NCBI RefSeq assembly: GCF_042747725.1
Contig: NZ_JBHZGO010000034.1
Coordinates: 124,001-188,000, forward strand
Origin: FACHB-T130 sp042747725
GTDB taxonomy: Bacteria > Cyanobacteriota > Cyanobacteriia > Cyanobacteriales > FACHB-T130
Reading direction: 5' to 3'
DNA: 64,000 nt
Positions 50,973-59,495 of this stretch are shown here, piece by piece. Under the pieces are notes generated by a model. The model made no database searches. It saw only the letters and a program-made list of their open reading frames with translations, and was not told where the DNA came from. Position 1 is the first letter of the stretch, and every line of letters begins with the position of its first letter. Made by a program: the position numbers and the translations under genes.

Positions 50973-51137
50973 GGGTGAAGCATTCGCGCCTTACACAATT
51001 TACTTCAACAGGACTTACGCAAAGCTTATACATAATAGCGTTCTTGTCGGTTCAATCCCCCTGTGGTTGCCCTCAGATGTCGCGCAAGTTGCGTAAGTCC
51101 TGTTCAACCCAAATATTTCTGCGCGAATGCTTCACCC
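50973..51137. repeat. Nested repeats: CAGGACTTACGC copy 2 inside a GGGTGAAGCATTCGCGC palindrome
   Basis: A perfect 17-bp inverted pair GGGTGAAGCATTCGCGC (50973-50989) and GCGCGAATGCTTCACCC (51121-51137) flanks copy 2 of the CAGGACTTACGCAA element (51009-51102). Copy 2 has CATAATAGCG and CGCGCAAGTTGCG changes relative to the others. The arrangement suggests one small repeat jumped into another. The rest of the 50744-51191 spacer is not coding. Confidence 0.8.
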
Positions 51138-51191
51138 CTACATGATTTCAACAGATGTGGGTAATGCATAGCCTTGTAGGGGAGAGGTCGG

Positions 51192-52607
51192 CTAATTCTT
51201 ATTTTCAGAGTCAGCCAGGGGTTGAATAGATTCTTCATCCCAGTAGGCGGCGGGTAAAGCCTTTCCGATTGGTTGGCGCTGTACAGACTTTAACTGCTTC
51301 TTTTGGGCGATAGGTGTCAAGGAAGGCAATGAAGGGGGGAGCAAAGAATTATTCTGCTGTGTTCCGATTCCGGTTCCCTGATTGACTGCTGTCGATACGG
51401 GTTCTAGATCCTGAGCCACTTGAACCTGCTGCTGTAGCTGTTCTGTCGAAGACACCAGATTGCTGAGTCCATTCACCAGATTTCGCAAATTGTTACGGAA
51501 AGCTTCGTCCCCCGTCAAATCATCCAGGTCAGATGTAATTTTCTGAGCATTTTCAAACGTCATTCGCGCTGAGTCTAAAGTTTGTTGCAACACAACCAAA
51601 TTCGTTGGACTGTTGAGAGCGGTGGAAAGATCGCGAAAATTAGCCGATGCCTGCGCTGCATTGATGGACGCTTGCGCCGCATTTGCAGATAGGACTTCTA
51701 AGTTACGCCGCAGTTGTCCACCTCCAAACTGGTTGACTTGTCCGGTCAGGTTAGTCGCACTCAAGCGCAGCTGTTCGCTGGCTTGGCTAAAGTTGTTCAA
51801 GGTGCTGACAAGAGTCGTGCGGTTGCCTACGACCAGACTATTCACATTATCGACGAGCTGATTGAGCTGGGTGGCAGTCACGCTATATTGATTAGCGGTT
51901 TTAGAAATCTGATTTGCTGCCAAACCAACTTGATTGGTGGTTTGATTGGCAGCACTCGTCACAGAATTGGCTGCGACTGAGAAGTTTTTAATTTCTTGTT
52001 GCACTGAGCGACTCAAACCCGTGAGTTCGCGAGTGAGTTGAGATACCCCGGCGGCGGCGACGCTGGTATTTTTAGCAACTGAGTTGAGGTTGGCAAAGAA
52101 TGTGGGGTCGCTGTAGAGATTGGCGATGCGGGTGGTGCTGCGAAGCAGTTCATCAAAACTGACACCAATTTGACCTTGCAGACGATCCTTGTCACAAACA
52201 ATCAGGGTGGACTGGCATTGGGGATCGAGCGGATTAGCCACCTTAGCGTCTGCCTGGAAGGACTTCAGGGGAGTAATGTCAATCGAGGTCTCGCTGAGCA
52301 GACCGGATTGATTGGCTTCAACGATGACATCACGGGGAATCAGTAAGTCAGCCGGAGCAATTTCCATCACCACATCGACGCCATTCGAGCCTGGGGTGAT
52401 AGCGGTAATTTTCCCAACATTGACGCCGCGATAGCGGACGGGTGCGCCGACTTGCATCCCTCCAGCATTGACAAATTCTGCCACGACTGTGTAGGTACGG
52501 CTACCGAGGCTCATCCCGCGTATCCACAAAATCAGACCACCAAACAAGAAAAGGGATAGCAGGATTAACAAACCGACGGAGCCTTCTCGAACCGTTCGCG
52601 ATCGCAT
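51192..52607 (-). CDS. MCE/MlaD-family lipid-transport protein
   Basis: 471 residues. One N-terminal membrane helix (about 12-30, VGLLILLSLFLFGGLILWIR) is followed by an MCE domain (about 38-115: YTVVAEFVNAGGMQVGAPVR, YRGVNVGKI) and a long Asn/Gln/Thr-rich helical region (about 145-400) with repeated AANQ units, likely a coiled tube or barrel wall. It ends in a Pro/Gln-rich tail. Such proteins form periplasmic bridges for lipids between inner and outer membranes (TGD2/MlaD type). AGGAG sits before the ATG at 52607. It follows its ATPase by 74 bp. Confidence 0.9.
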   Translation of the reverse strand: MRSRTVREGSVGLLILLSLFLFGGLILWIRGMSLGSRTYTVVAEFVNAGGMQVGAPVRYRGVNVGKITAITPGSNGVDVVMEIAPADLLIPRDVIVEANQSGLLSETSIDITPLKSFQADAKVANPLDPQCQSTLIVCDKDRLQGQIGVSFDELLRSTTRIANLYSDPTFFANLNSVAKNTSVAAAGVSQLTRELTGLSRSVQQEIKNFSVAANSVTSAANQTTNQVGLAANQISKTANQYSVTATQLNQLVDNVNSLVVGNRTTLVSTLNNFSQASEQLRLSATNLTGQVNQFGGGQLRRNLEVLSANAAQASINAAQASANFRDLSTALNSPTNLVVLQQTLDSARMTFENAQKITSDLDDLTGDEAFRNNLRNLVNGLSNLVSSTEQLQQQVQVAQDLEPVSTAVNQGTGIGTQQNNSLLPPSLPSLTPIAQKKQLKSVQRQPIGKALPAAYWDEESIQPLADSENKN

Positions 52608-52681
52608 CTGTTCTCCTCATACCATTAATCAATTAAAAATTAAAAATTAAAAAAGGCAGAATTTTTAATTTTTAACTGATT

Positions 52682-53461
52682 CTAGCCGATGACGTGGATT
52701 GGCCCAGTCACACTTCCACTAAAAAATTGTTGAACGATAGGATTTTCGGTGGTATCAATCTCGCTGACGGCACCTTCCCACTGTACCTGTCCCTGATAGA
52801 GAAATACCACTCGGTCAGCAGTGCGGCGAATGGTACTTTCTTGGTGAGTCACCATGACATAACTGCTACAACCGCCTGGGATTTGCTGCAACTGACGAAC
52901 TAAATCCTCAATTACTGTCGAAGCAATGGGGTCAAGACCAGCGGTAGGCTCATCATAGAGTAAAACTTCTGGGTTGTCTTGGGGATGGTCTGGATTGGAC
53001 ATAATGGCACGGGCAAAGCTCACCCGCTTCCGCATTCCACCCGACAGTTGCGAGGGGTAGCGATCGCTTACTCCTGGCAACCCCACCATCTCTAGCTTTT
53101 CTTCCACCAATTCTCGTATCCGCTTTACCGACAGTTTAGAACGCTGAAACAGCAGAAAGCCGACATTTTCTTCCACCGTCAACGAATCGAATAAAGCCGC
53201 TTGCTGGAACACCATGCCAATTCCCAGGGGATCTTCGGCATCTTCGATTAAGCCGCGACGCCGCTTTCCCAGGATATAAACTTCACCCGCATCAGGAGCT
53301 AAAAGTCCAGCAATAATCCGCAAAATCGTCGATTTCCCAGTCCCGGAGGGGCCAATAATTGCCAGCGCATCGTCCCGATAAATTGTCAGATTGACCCCAT
53401 CTAAGATGACATTGTTGCCAAAGGATTTACAAATTCCCTTCAGTTCGATGAGCGGTTCCAT
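52682..53461 (-). CDS. ABC transporter ATPase, MlaF/TGD3 type
   Basis: 259 residues. Walker A GPSGTGKST, signature LSGGMRKRVSFARAI, Walker B VLLYDEPTAGLD and the His switch MVTHQEST are all present, with an MlaF-like C-terminal extension (YQGQVQWEGAVSEIDTTENP). It powers the MCE lipid system; the MlaE permease is not encoded here. It is upstream of the MCE gene on the same strand, with only an AT-rich inverted repeat (52627-52681) between them. Confidence 0.92.
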   Translation of the reverse strand: MEPLIELKGICKSFGNNVILDGVNLTIYRDDALAIIGPSGTGKSTILRIIAGLLAPDAGEVYILGKRRRGLIEDAEDPLGIGMVFQQAALFDSLTVEENVGFLLFQRSKLSVKRIRELVEEKLEMVGLPGVSDRYPSQLSGGMRKRVSFARAIMSNPDHPQDNPEVLLYDEPTAGLDPIASTVIEDLVRQLQQIPGGCSSYVMVTHQESTIRRTADRVVFLYQGQVQWEGAVSEIDTTENPIVQQFFSGSVTGPIHVIG

Positions 53462-53552
53462 AGGGAGATTGGGGATTGGTAAAAAGTAGAGACGCGATTA
53501 ATCGCCTCTGAGTGTTGAGTTTTGAATTAAAGAACTCTCTTGTAACTCAAAA

Positions 53553-53596
53553 TTCAACGCCGATCAATTAAAAGTTTTAAATTGATCGGCGTTGAA
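53553..53596 (-). terminator. 17-bp perfect hairpin after chlI
   Basis: TTCAACGCCGATCAATT (53553-53569) pairs perfectly with AATTGATCGGCGTTGAA (53580-53596). On the minus strand it lies about 40 bases past the chlI stop and runs into TTTTGAG, so it can end chlI transcription. The surrounding GAGTGTTGAGTTTTGAATTA and AACTCAAAATTC words are also mirrored, suggesting it sits in a larger palindromic repeat (53505-53630). Confidence 0.65.
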
Positions 53597-53635
53597 TTAA
53601 AAAACTCTCTAATCACTCAACACTCTCATTCCTGA

Positions 53636-54784
53636 TTACCGAACACTCTGACGAACTCCATTGGCTGTAGCTGCGTTGGTTTCTGCTGAGGACGCTTCCA
53701 ATCCAAAGACGCGACCAAACACTTTTTCCACCTTGTAGCCGGAATCAATCGACTCCAGGGGGTCTTTGCGGAGCCGGTGACGCAGACACAGAGTGATGAC
53801 GCGGCGGATATCGTCTACGGTGACTTCAGTGCGTCCTTCCAGGGCAGCGATCGCGCGAGCGGCTCGGTTAGTGACCATATCGCCCCGTAAGCCGTCTACA
53901 TCCAATTCCGAGCAAACTTCAGAGATTTTCACTCGCAAGTCATAGTCCATCGTCACCGAGGGCAGGCGTTCCTGAGCGCTGACGAGCTTTTGTTGCAATG
54001 CTTGTTGCTGCGGAAGATATTTTTCCAGGAACTTCGGGGGATTTTGGTCAAACTCAGCCCGTTGCTCCACAATTTCTACTCGCAGCGCCGGTTCCTTCAC
54101 TGTGCGAATTTCTGCGTGCATTCCAAAGCGGTCGAGCAGTTGAGGTCGCAGTTCGCCTTCTTCAGGGTTGCCAGAACCGACTAGAACAAATCTCGCCGGG
54201 TGACGGATGGAAATTCCTTCCCGTTCGACAGTGTTCCAGCCACTTGCTGCTGAGTCTAGTAGCACATCTACTAGGTGGTCGTCAAGTAGGTTGACTTCAT
54301 CCACATAGAGAATGCCTCGGTTGGCTTTGGCGAGGAGTCCGGGTTCAAAGGCTCTGACTCCTTGGGATAAAGCTTTTTCAATGTCGATAGTACCGCAGAC
54401 GCGGTCTTCTGTCGCACCGAGAGGCAGGTCAACCATCGTAACTTTTTTCTGGGCGACGGGAATTTCTTCCTGTTTCGCCACGCGATCGCGCACGCTGTCG
54501 CTCATCAAATCGGGATCGCTGGGATGACTATTAAACGGGTCATCGGCAACGACTTCGATTTCTGGCAACAAGTCAGCCAAAGCCCGGATCGTGGTGGATT
54601 TGCCCGTTCCGCGATCGCCCATAATCATCACGCCGCCAATGTAGGGGTCAATCACATTCAGCAGCAAGGCCAGTTTCATCTCTTCCTGACCCACGATAGC
54701 AGTGAAAGGAAAAACGACACGGCGTGCCGTAGGGGACGCTGAGGCTGTCGGACTCACAGAATTGTTACCCATCTTATTATTCAC
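53636..54784 (-). CDS. chlI: Magnesium chelatase ATPase subunit I
   Basis: 382 residues from a GTG at 54784, or 378 from the ATG at 54772. An AAA+ protein with Walker A GDRGTGKST (56-64), Walker B GILYVDEVNLLDDHLVD, sensor motifs in FVLVGSGNPEEGELRPQLLD and the ChlI/BchI insert VRDRVAKQEEIPVAQKK. With ChlD and ChlH it inserts Mg into protoporphyrin IX, the first step specific to chlorophyll. Single gene. Confidence 0.97.
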   Translation of the reverse strand: MNNKMGNNSVSPTASASPTARRVVFPFTAIVGQEEMKLALLLNVIDPYIGGVMIMGDRGTGKSTTIRALADLLPEIEVVADDPFNSHPSDPDLMSDSVRDRVAKQEEIPVAQKKVTMVDLPLGATEDRVCGTIDIEKALSQGVRAFEPGLLAKANRGILYVDEVNLLDDHLVDVLLDSAASGWNTVEREGISIRHPARFVLVGSGNPEEGELRPQLLDRFGMHAEIRTVKEPALRVEIVEQRAEFDQNPPKFLEKYLPQQQALQQKLVSAQERLPSVTMDYDLRVKISEVCSELDVDGLRGDMVTNRAARAIAALEGRTEVTVDDIRRVITLCLRHRLRKDPLESIDSGYKVEKVFGRVFGLEASSAETNAATANGVRQSVR

Positions 54785-54879
54785 CGCCTTTCATTGTGCC
54801 ACTTTTCGCTTCATCCGAACCGAAAATTCCGAATCCATTGAGGATGCGTGAATTCAGAATTTTGCCCAACTGCATGGGT

Positions 54880-54971
54880 CAGGACTTACGCAAAGCTTAT
54901 ACATATAGCCTTTTGTAGGGGCAATCCCTTGTGGTTGCGGTGGCAGATGTGGTGATGTTGCGTAAGTCCTG
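54880..54971. repeat. CAGGACTTACGCAA repeat, copy 3
   Basis: Same ends as the other copies. The middle reads CCTTTTGTAGGGGCAATCCC and GTGGTTGCGGTGGCAGATGT. It lies in the 299-bp spacer upstream of chlI, which otherwise shows one HIP1 site near 54994 and the presumed chlI promoter. Confidence 0.9.
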
Positions 54972-55083
54972 ATGGGTGCAATTTTTCCTGAGCGATCGCT
55001 TCTTTGTAAGCAAGTCTTCAATTAGAACATTTTCCGAACGATGTCAACTCCCCTGCTCTTACATTTTGACTGCCGCTTGATGT

Positions 55084-57423
55084 TTACACGGGAGCGTTGG
55101 GAAGGCGTTTTAAATCCTGTAGCACCTCTGTCGCCGACTGGTAACGAGTTACAAAGTGGAAGCGCACCATTTTATCCAAAATCTCGGCAAATTCGTCTCG
55201 GACTAAGGCAAATTCGCGCCAATTGATGTTGCCGGTGTTCCGATCAGTTTCCAGTTTACTAGGCGGTATTCCCGTCACCGCCTCAACACCAATCATGCCA
55301 AGGGCGTAGATATCACTGCTAAACCTTGGCTGTCCGTCGTATTGTTCAGCCGGAGTATAACCACGGGTGCCAATAGCAATCGTGCGCCTTTCCTGCTCCT
55401 CTTCTTGGGGTTGAATTTGTTTCACCGCACCAAAGTCAATTAAAACTAAGCGACCATCTTTTTCGCGGCGAATAATATTACTTGGTTTAACATCCCGGTG
55501 GATGACTTGGTTTTCATGGATAAATATCAGAATTTCCAGAACCCCGCACAAAATTTCCACCACTTGCGCTTCCGGTAAGCGCTTGTCTACCAACAATTCG
55601 TCCGTGAGCGGATGACCTTTGATAAATTCTTCGATTAAATAGAATTCTTGGTGTTCTTCAAAATAAGCGAGTAATTGTGGAATCTGAGAATGGTGCCCCA
55701 AACTTTCCAGAATGGCGGCTTCTGTAAAAAATAACCGTTTTGCCACTTTCAAGAATTTTTCATCCCGAAGCGCAGGCATTAAATGCTTAACCGCACACTG
55801 AGGCTTACCAGGTCGCATGGTATCTTCTGCCAGATACGTGTGACCAAACCCGCCCGAAGCCAGAGGTCGAAGGATCTTGTAGCGTCCCATCAATAGAGAC
55901 GGTCGCAGGGAGTCGCCGTTCTTTACGGGAGAGGCATCTAATCGCTGGCGCTCCATTCGCTCAGGTTCTGTAATCACATCTAGGCTAGGCTGCCACGGCT
56001 GAGTCTCATCATCATCATCATCATCATCGCGATTGGGCAGAACCGATAGTGAAGCAGGCGCGATCGCTGTTGCTACCTCCTCAGTCTCAGGTTCCTGATT
56101 TTTCTGTTGGAGAAGTGCTTGCAGCTGTGCCAGGTTGAATTGCTGTTCCTGAACCAAAAGCGCGATTTTTTTCTGATTTTGTTCGGCTTGGTGAGCGCTA
56201 TAAGCCACGACACCGGCAGCTGTACCCACCAACGCGATCGCAGCCGGTACCACTGGTACCCATCCCGCCTGCGTAAACAGCACCCAACACGTCCCAAACA
56301 GGACACCCAGCGCGGCTCCCTGTCCCAGTAACAAATGCCCTGGATGCCGCAGCCGCAAAGCCATCAACCCGCCAGTTACAGACCAACCCAACACCCACAA
56401 AGCTTCTCCCCAATCGGACCAGAACCAAAATAAACGACGCCCATCTAGGACAGCACTGAGCATCTGGCTCACCAGCTGGGCATGAGTGACAATTCCAGGC
56501 ATTTTTCGGTTTCCCTTCTGGGCACCGCTGTAGGGAGTATAGAAGGCGTCATCAACGCTGGAAGCTGTAACGCCGATGAGAACGATGCGGTCTTTTACCC
56601 AGCTAGGGTCAAACTGACCATTGAGGACTTGACTCATCGTTATTTGGTTGGCAGGGCGGTTGCCAGAGCGGTAATTGAGGAGGATTTGGTAGCCCCGCGC
56701 ATCCATGCCTTGATATCCTCCATCATTAGCCTCCAGAGGTTTGAAGACAGTGTTTTTCCAACGGAGATGTTCTGAGGTTTCTGAAGCAACGATTCCTTCT
56801 TTTTCTAAGTAACGTTGTACAAGCTGGAAGCCCAAAGAGTTGGGGTTGGGACAGGGTTCGTGTGCAGAGGGAGAAAGAAATAACAAAGCCCGCCGCAGAA
56901 TGCCATCACGGTCAACCTTAACGTCGCTGAAGCCAACCCGACTCTCTGAAACGCTTGGGGGTGCAGCATTACCTGGACTTTCGGAGTCTTTAACTTTACA
57001 CACGGGAACGATGCGACTATCCTTTTGCATCAGAGCCGCCAATCCCGCATGACCGGGCGGTACGGGCAAATCGCGAAAGATATCTAAACCAATGACACGC
57101 GGTTCTTTTGCCAGCAGTTTTGCCAGCAGCTGATGCATTCGTTCGTCAGACAGGGGGTATTGCTTGTAGGTTTGGATGTCTGCTTCGGTGACAGCGACTA
57201 CCAAGATGCGGGGATCTGGCTCTTCGGCTGGTCGTAGCCGGATCATCTGGTCATAAGCACCCAGTTCCAGCGTCTCCAGCAGACCTTGTTGCCGCACTCC
57301 CAGCACTAAGAGAGAGACTACCACACTGACCACAAGTGCTGGTTGTCCCAAGATTAAGGCACCAGTGCGTCTTAGGTGCGATCGCACTGTATGCAAATTC
57401 CCCTTTGAAAGCCGATCTATCAC
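55084..57423 (-). CDS. CHASE2-domain Ser/Thr protein kinase
   Basis: 779 residues from a GTG. One membrane helix (about 25-45), an extracytoplasmic CHASE2 sensor (about 50-325: YDQMIRLRPAEEPDPRILVV, VIGLDIFRD, VLIGVTASSVDDAFYTP), three helices (about 345-420), a coiled linker with a seven-Asp run, then a Hanks-type kinase from residue 512 (LASGGFGHTYLAED, CAVKHL, HRDVKPSNIIR near 641, IDFGAVKQI near 663, GTRGYTPAEQY). All catalytic residues are present. It transmits an outside signal by Ser/Thr phosphorylation. Single gene; targets unknown. Confidence 0.93.
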   Translation of the reverse strand: MIDRLSKGNLHTVRSHLRRTGALILGQPALVVSVVVSLLVLGVRQQGLLETLELGAYDQMIRLRPAEEPDPRILVVAVTEADIQTYKQYPLSDERMHQLLAKLLAKEPRVIGLDIFRDLPVPPGHAGLAALMQKDSRIVPVCKVKDSESPGNAAPPSVSESRVGFSDVKVDRDGILRRALLFLSPSAHEPCPNPNSLGFQLVQRYLEKEGIVASETSEHLRWKNTVFKPLEANDGGYQGMDARGYQILLNYRSGNRPANQITMSQVLNGQFDPSWVKDRIVLIGVTASSVDDAFYTPYSGAQKGNRKMPGIVTHAQLVSQMLSAVLDGRRLFWFWSDWGEALWVLGWSVTGGLMALRLRHPGHLLLGQGAALGVLFGTCWVLFTQAGWVPVVPAAIALVGTAAGVVAYSAHQAEQNQKKIALLVQEQQFNLAQLQALLQQKNQEPETEEVATAIAPASLSVLPNRDDDDDDDETQPWQPSLDVITEPERMERQRLDASPVKNGDSLRPSLLMGRYKILRPLASGGFGHTYLAEDTMRPGKPQCAVKHLMPALRDEKFLKVAKRLFFTEAAILESLGHHSQIPQLLAYFEEHQEFYLIEEFIKGHPLTDELLVDKRLPEAQVVEILCGVLEILIFIHENQVIHRDVKPSNIIRREKDGRLVLIDFGAVKQIQPQEEEQERRTIAIGTRGYTPAEQYDGQPRFSSDIYALGMIGVEAVTGIPPSKLETDRNTGNINWREFALVRDEFAEILDKMVRFHFVTRYQSATEVLQDLKRLPNAPV

Positions 57424-58566
57424 AGGAACGTTGTCAGGTTAGAAAGTAAGAAGCTTAATTAAAAGGTTGGAATGGTTAAAACGTACTTATCGTAACAAGC
57501 GATCGCTACGAGGTACAGGAATACTTACAGTGTACAAATTTGCCAAGTCACTCTAGTCCTGCTGTCCGGTAACAGCCTACTTTTTCCACTTCAAGCCTGC
57601 ACGGCTTTTGGGAATAAATGCCTCCTGACCCTATTTGCATTCTAATGTTCGTAACTAACTGTGAGTATCGCTCTGCCGTTTCGATCGATCTGTTATTTTG
57701 CTTTAGTCCTTTGTTGCTCTAGTCACTCTTTACCATAATTAAGTCTTGGCTGTAACTCCCTTAGGTGGTTATTTTGCGTGCAATTTCACCTGATCTACAC
57801 TCGTAGCTAGTTTCGGGGTTGGCAGATTCTTTAGCGATTCAGGACTTACGCAAAGCTTATACATATAGCGTTTTGTAGGGGCAATCCCTCGTGGTTGCCC
57901 TCAGATGTGGTGATGTGCGGCGAGTCCTGAGTGATTGAGAGTGCGAGGCAAGAGAAGGCAAATTCGGTAATAGACAAGAAGAAAAATGAATTTATTTTTC
58001 TTCTATTTTTTTCCTCTAAAAAAAGTATTTTTTGAGCAACAACCTGCTGCCTTGCCAGGGATATTGATAATTTTTGTTTTATCTCGAATTTGGGTTCCTT
58101 ACTTGGCGTTCATCTATCTATCTTCTTACTTTGTTTACTGCTAAGCCTTTTACAATTTTGCTTTGATAATTCAGTCAATTTTGAAACACTATTAATAATT
58201 AAAAATAAAGCCTTTAAAAGTATAAGCCTATTTTATCAGAACTTACGCAAATATCACCACATCTGAGGGCAACCACAGGGGGATTGCCCCTACAAAACGC
58301 TATATGTATCAGCTTTGCGTAAGTCCTGTTTATGAAAAAACATTTTTGTTTTTTTTACCTATTTTATTCCCATGCAGGCGGATAAAATTAACACTCCTCA
58401 ATTTCCCCTTAATTTCGGCGCAAAGCTTGGTCTCAACCCAATGATTTGGGGGTTAATTTCGCTTAAGTGAGTGCTATTGTCCTTAAATTAGCTAAGGAAC
58501 AATAGCCGCTCAAGTACCAATTCGTGATACTTAAAAAAGGTGTGATCATCTGGGTGAGGGAATTGA
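57424..58566. other. 1.1-kb spacer holding two CAGGACTTACGCAA repeats in opposite orientation
   Basis: Copy 4 is at 57840-57929 (right end altered to GTGCGGCGAGTCCTG) and copy 5, reversed, at 58237-58328. The stretch between them (57930-58236) is AT-rich. No ORF, RNA or promoter is recognised with confidence. The kinase promoter should lie near 57430-57550. Confidence 0.75.
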
Positions 58567-58986
58567 TTAATCCGTGTCCGATGTTTCGGAGCGAATCAGA
58601 TGTACGTTTTGTTCCCAATTAACCCCATCAAAAGGCACAATACGAAATCGAGACACCACATCCCCATCAAGACAACGCACGTTGACATCAATAGAATCGG
58701 GATGGGAACGGGGACGATAAAATGGGTGAATCCCACAAATACGGCAGAAGATGTGCTTGGCAACACCAGTGTTGAAGGTGTAGGTTGTCAATAAGTCTGC
58801 ACCGCTCAGTAAGGTGAAACGTTCGGATGGGACAATTAGATGTAAAAAGCCCTTCTTCCTACAGATGGAACAGTTGCAATCATCGGCTTTATGTTCGTCA
58901 ACGATTACCCGAAAGCGGACGGCGCTACAGTGACAGCCGCCTTCGTAGGTAATCGGTTCTTCTGTTTGTGCGCTCATATTAGTCAT
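58567..58986 (-). CDS. GFA/CENP-V-fold zinc protein
   Basis: 139 residues. Zinc-ligand cysteines appear as GGCHCSAVRF (near 17-21), NCSICRKKGF (CxxC near 39-42) and FCRICGIHPFY (near 96-100). This is the glutathione-dependent formaldehyde-activating (GFA) fold; most such proteins have unknown substrates. It is full length. Starts at 58986 or 58977 are both ATG. Confidence 0.9.
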   Translation of the reverse strand: MTNMSAQTEEPITYEGGCHCSAVRFRVIVDEHKADDCNCSICRKKGFLHLIVPSERFTLLSGADLLTTYTFNTGVAKHIFCRICGIHPFYRPRSHPDSIDVNVRCLDGDVVSRFRIVPFDGVNWEQNVHLIRSETSDTD

Positions 58987-59495
58987 TCGCTGCGAGCAGA
59001 TTTTAGTTTAGTTCCAGTTCCTAGTCTATTGCTAATGGCTATTTTCTAGCAAACAATGGTTAAAGTGCAGATAAAAGCGCGATCGCTACTTTTACAAGCG
59101 TACAACTACAATAAATTAAACATAAATATATATTTCTTCATAAAAAAGGACTAAATATTGTTTAGTATAAAAAAAGAACTATTTTATAATTAGTTATAAA
59201 ATTCTAAAGTAGAAGAGCAATTACTTAAGTTTTCTCAGGCGGTAATGTTCTTTACCAAACTACACTGGGCGATTATAATTGTTTGCTCCAATATCTACAG
59301 TAGATATCGATTTTTATAAACCGAGCGATTGAGTTAGTTAATATGGAAGTTTAAGGTTTAGGAGCAATAACTGAGGCATTTAGACCTATCAAACAACTTG
59401 TCAACTGGTCGATTAAATTAGTTTTTTGCTAGATAAAGATTAAAAAATATTAGTCCCTCTATCTCCATGAGAAAAAAGGGGTAAGAGATTACAAA
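58987..59495. other. AT-rich spacer upstream of HK2
   Basis: About 510 bp, very AT-rich at 59110-59220, with one HIP1 site near 59081. It should carry the HK2 promoter; I could not place it. No gene or repeat seen. Confidence 0.45.
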
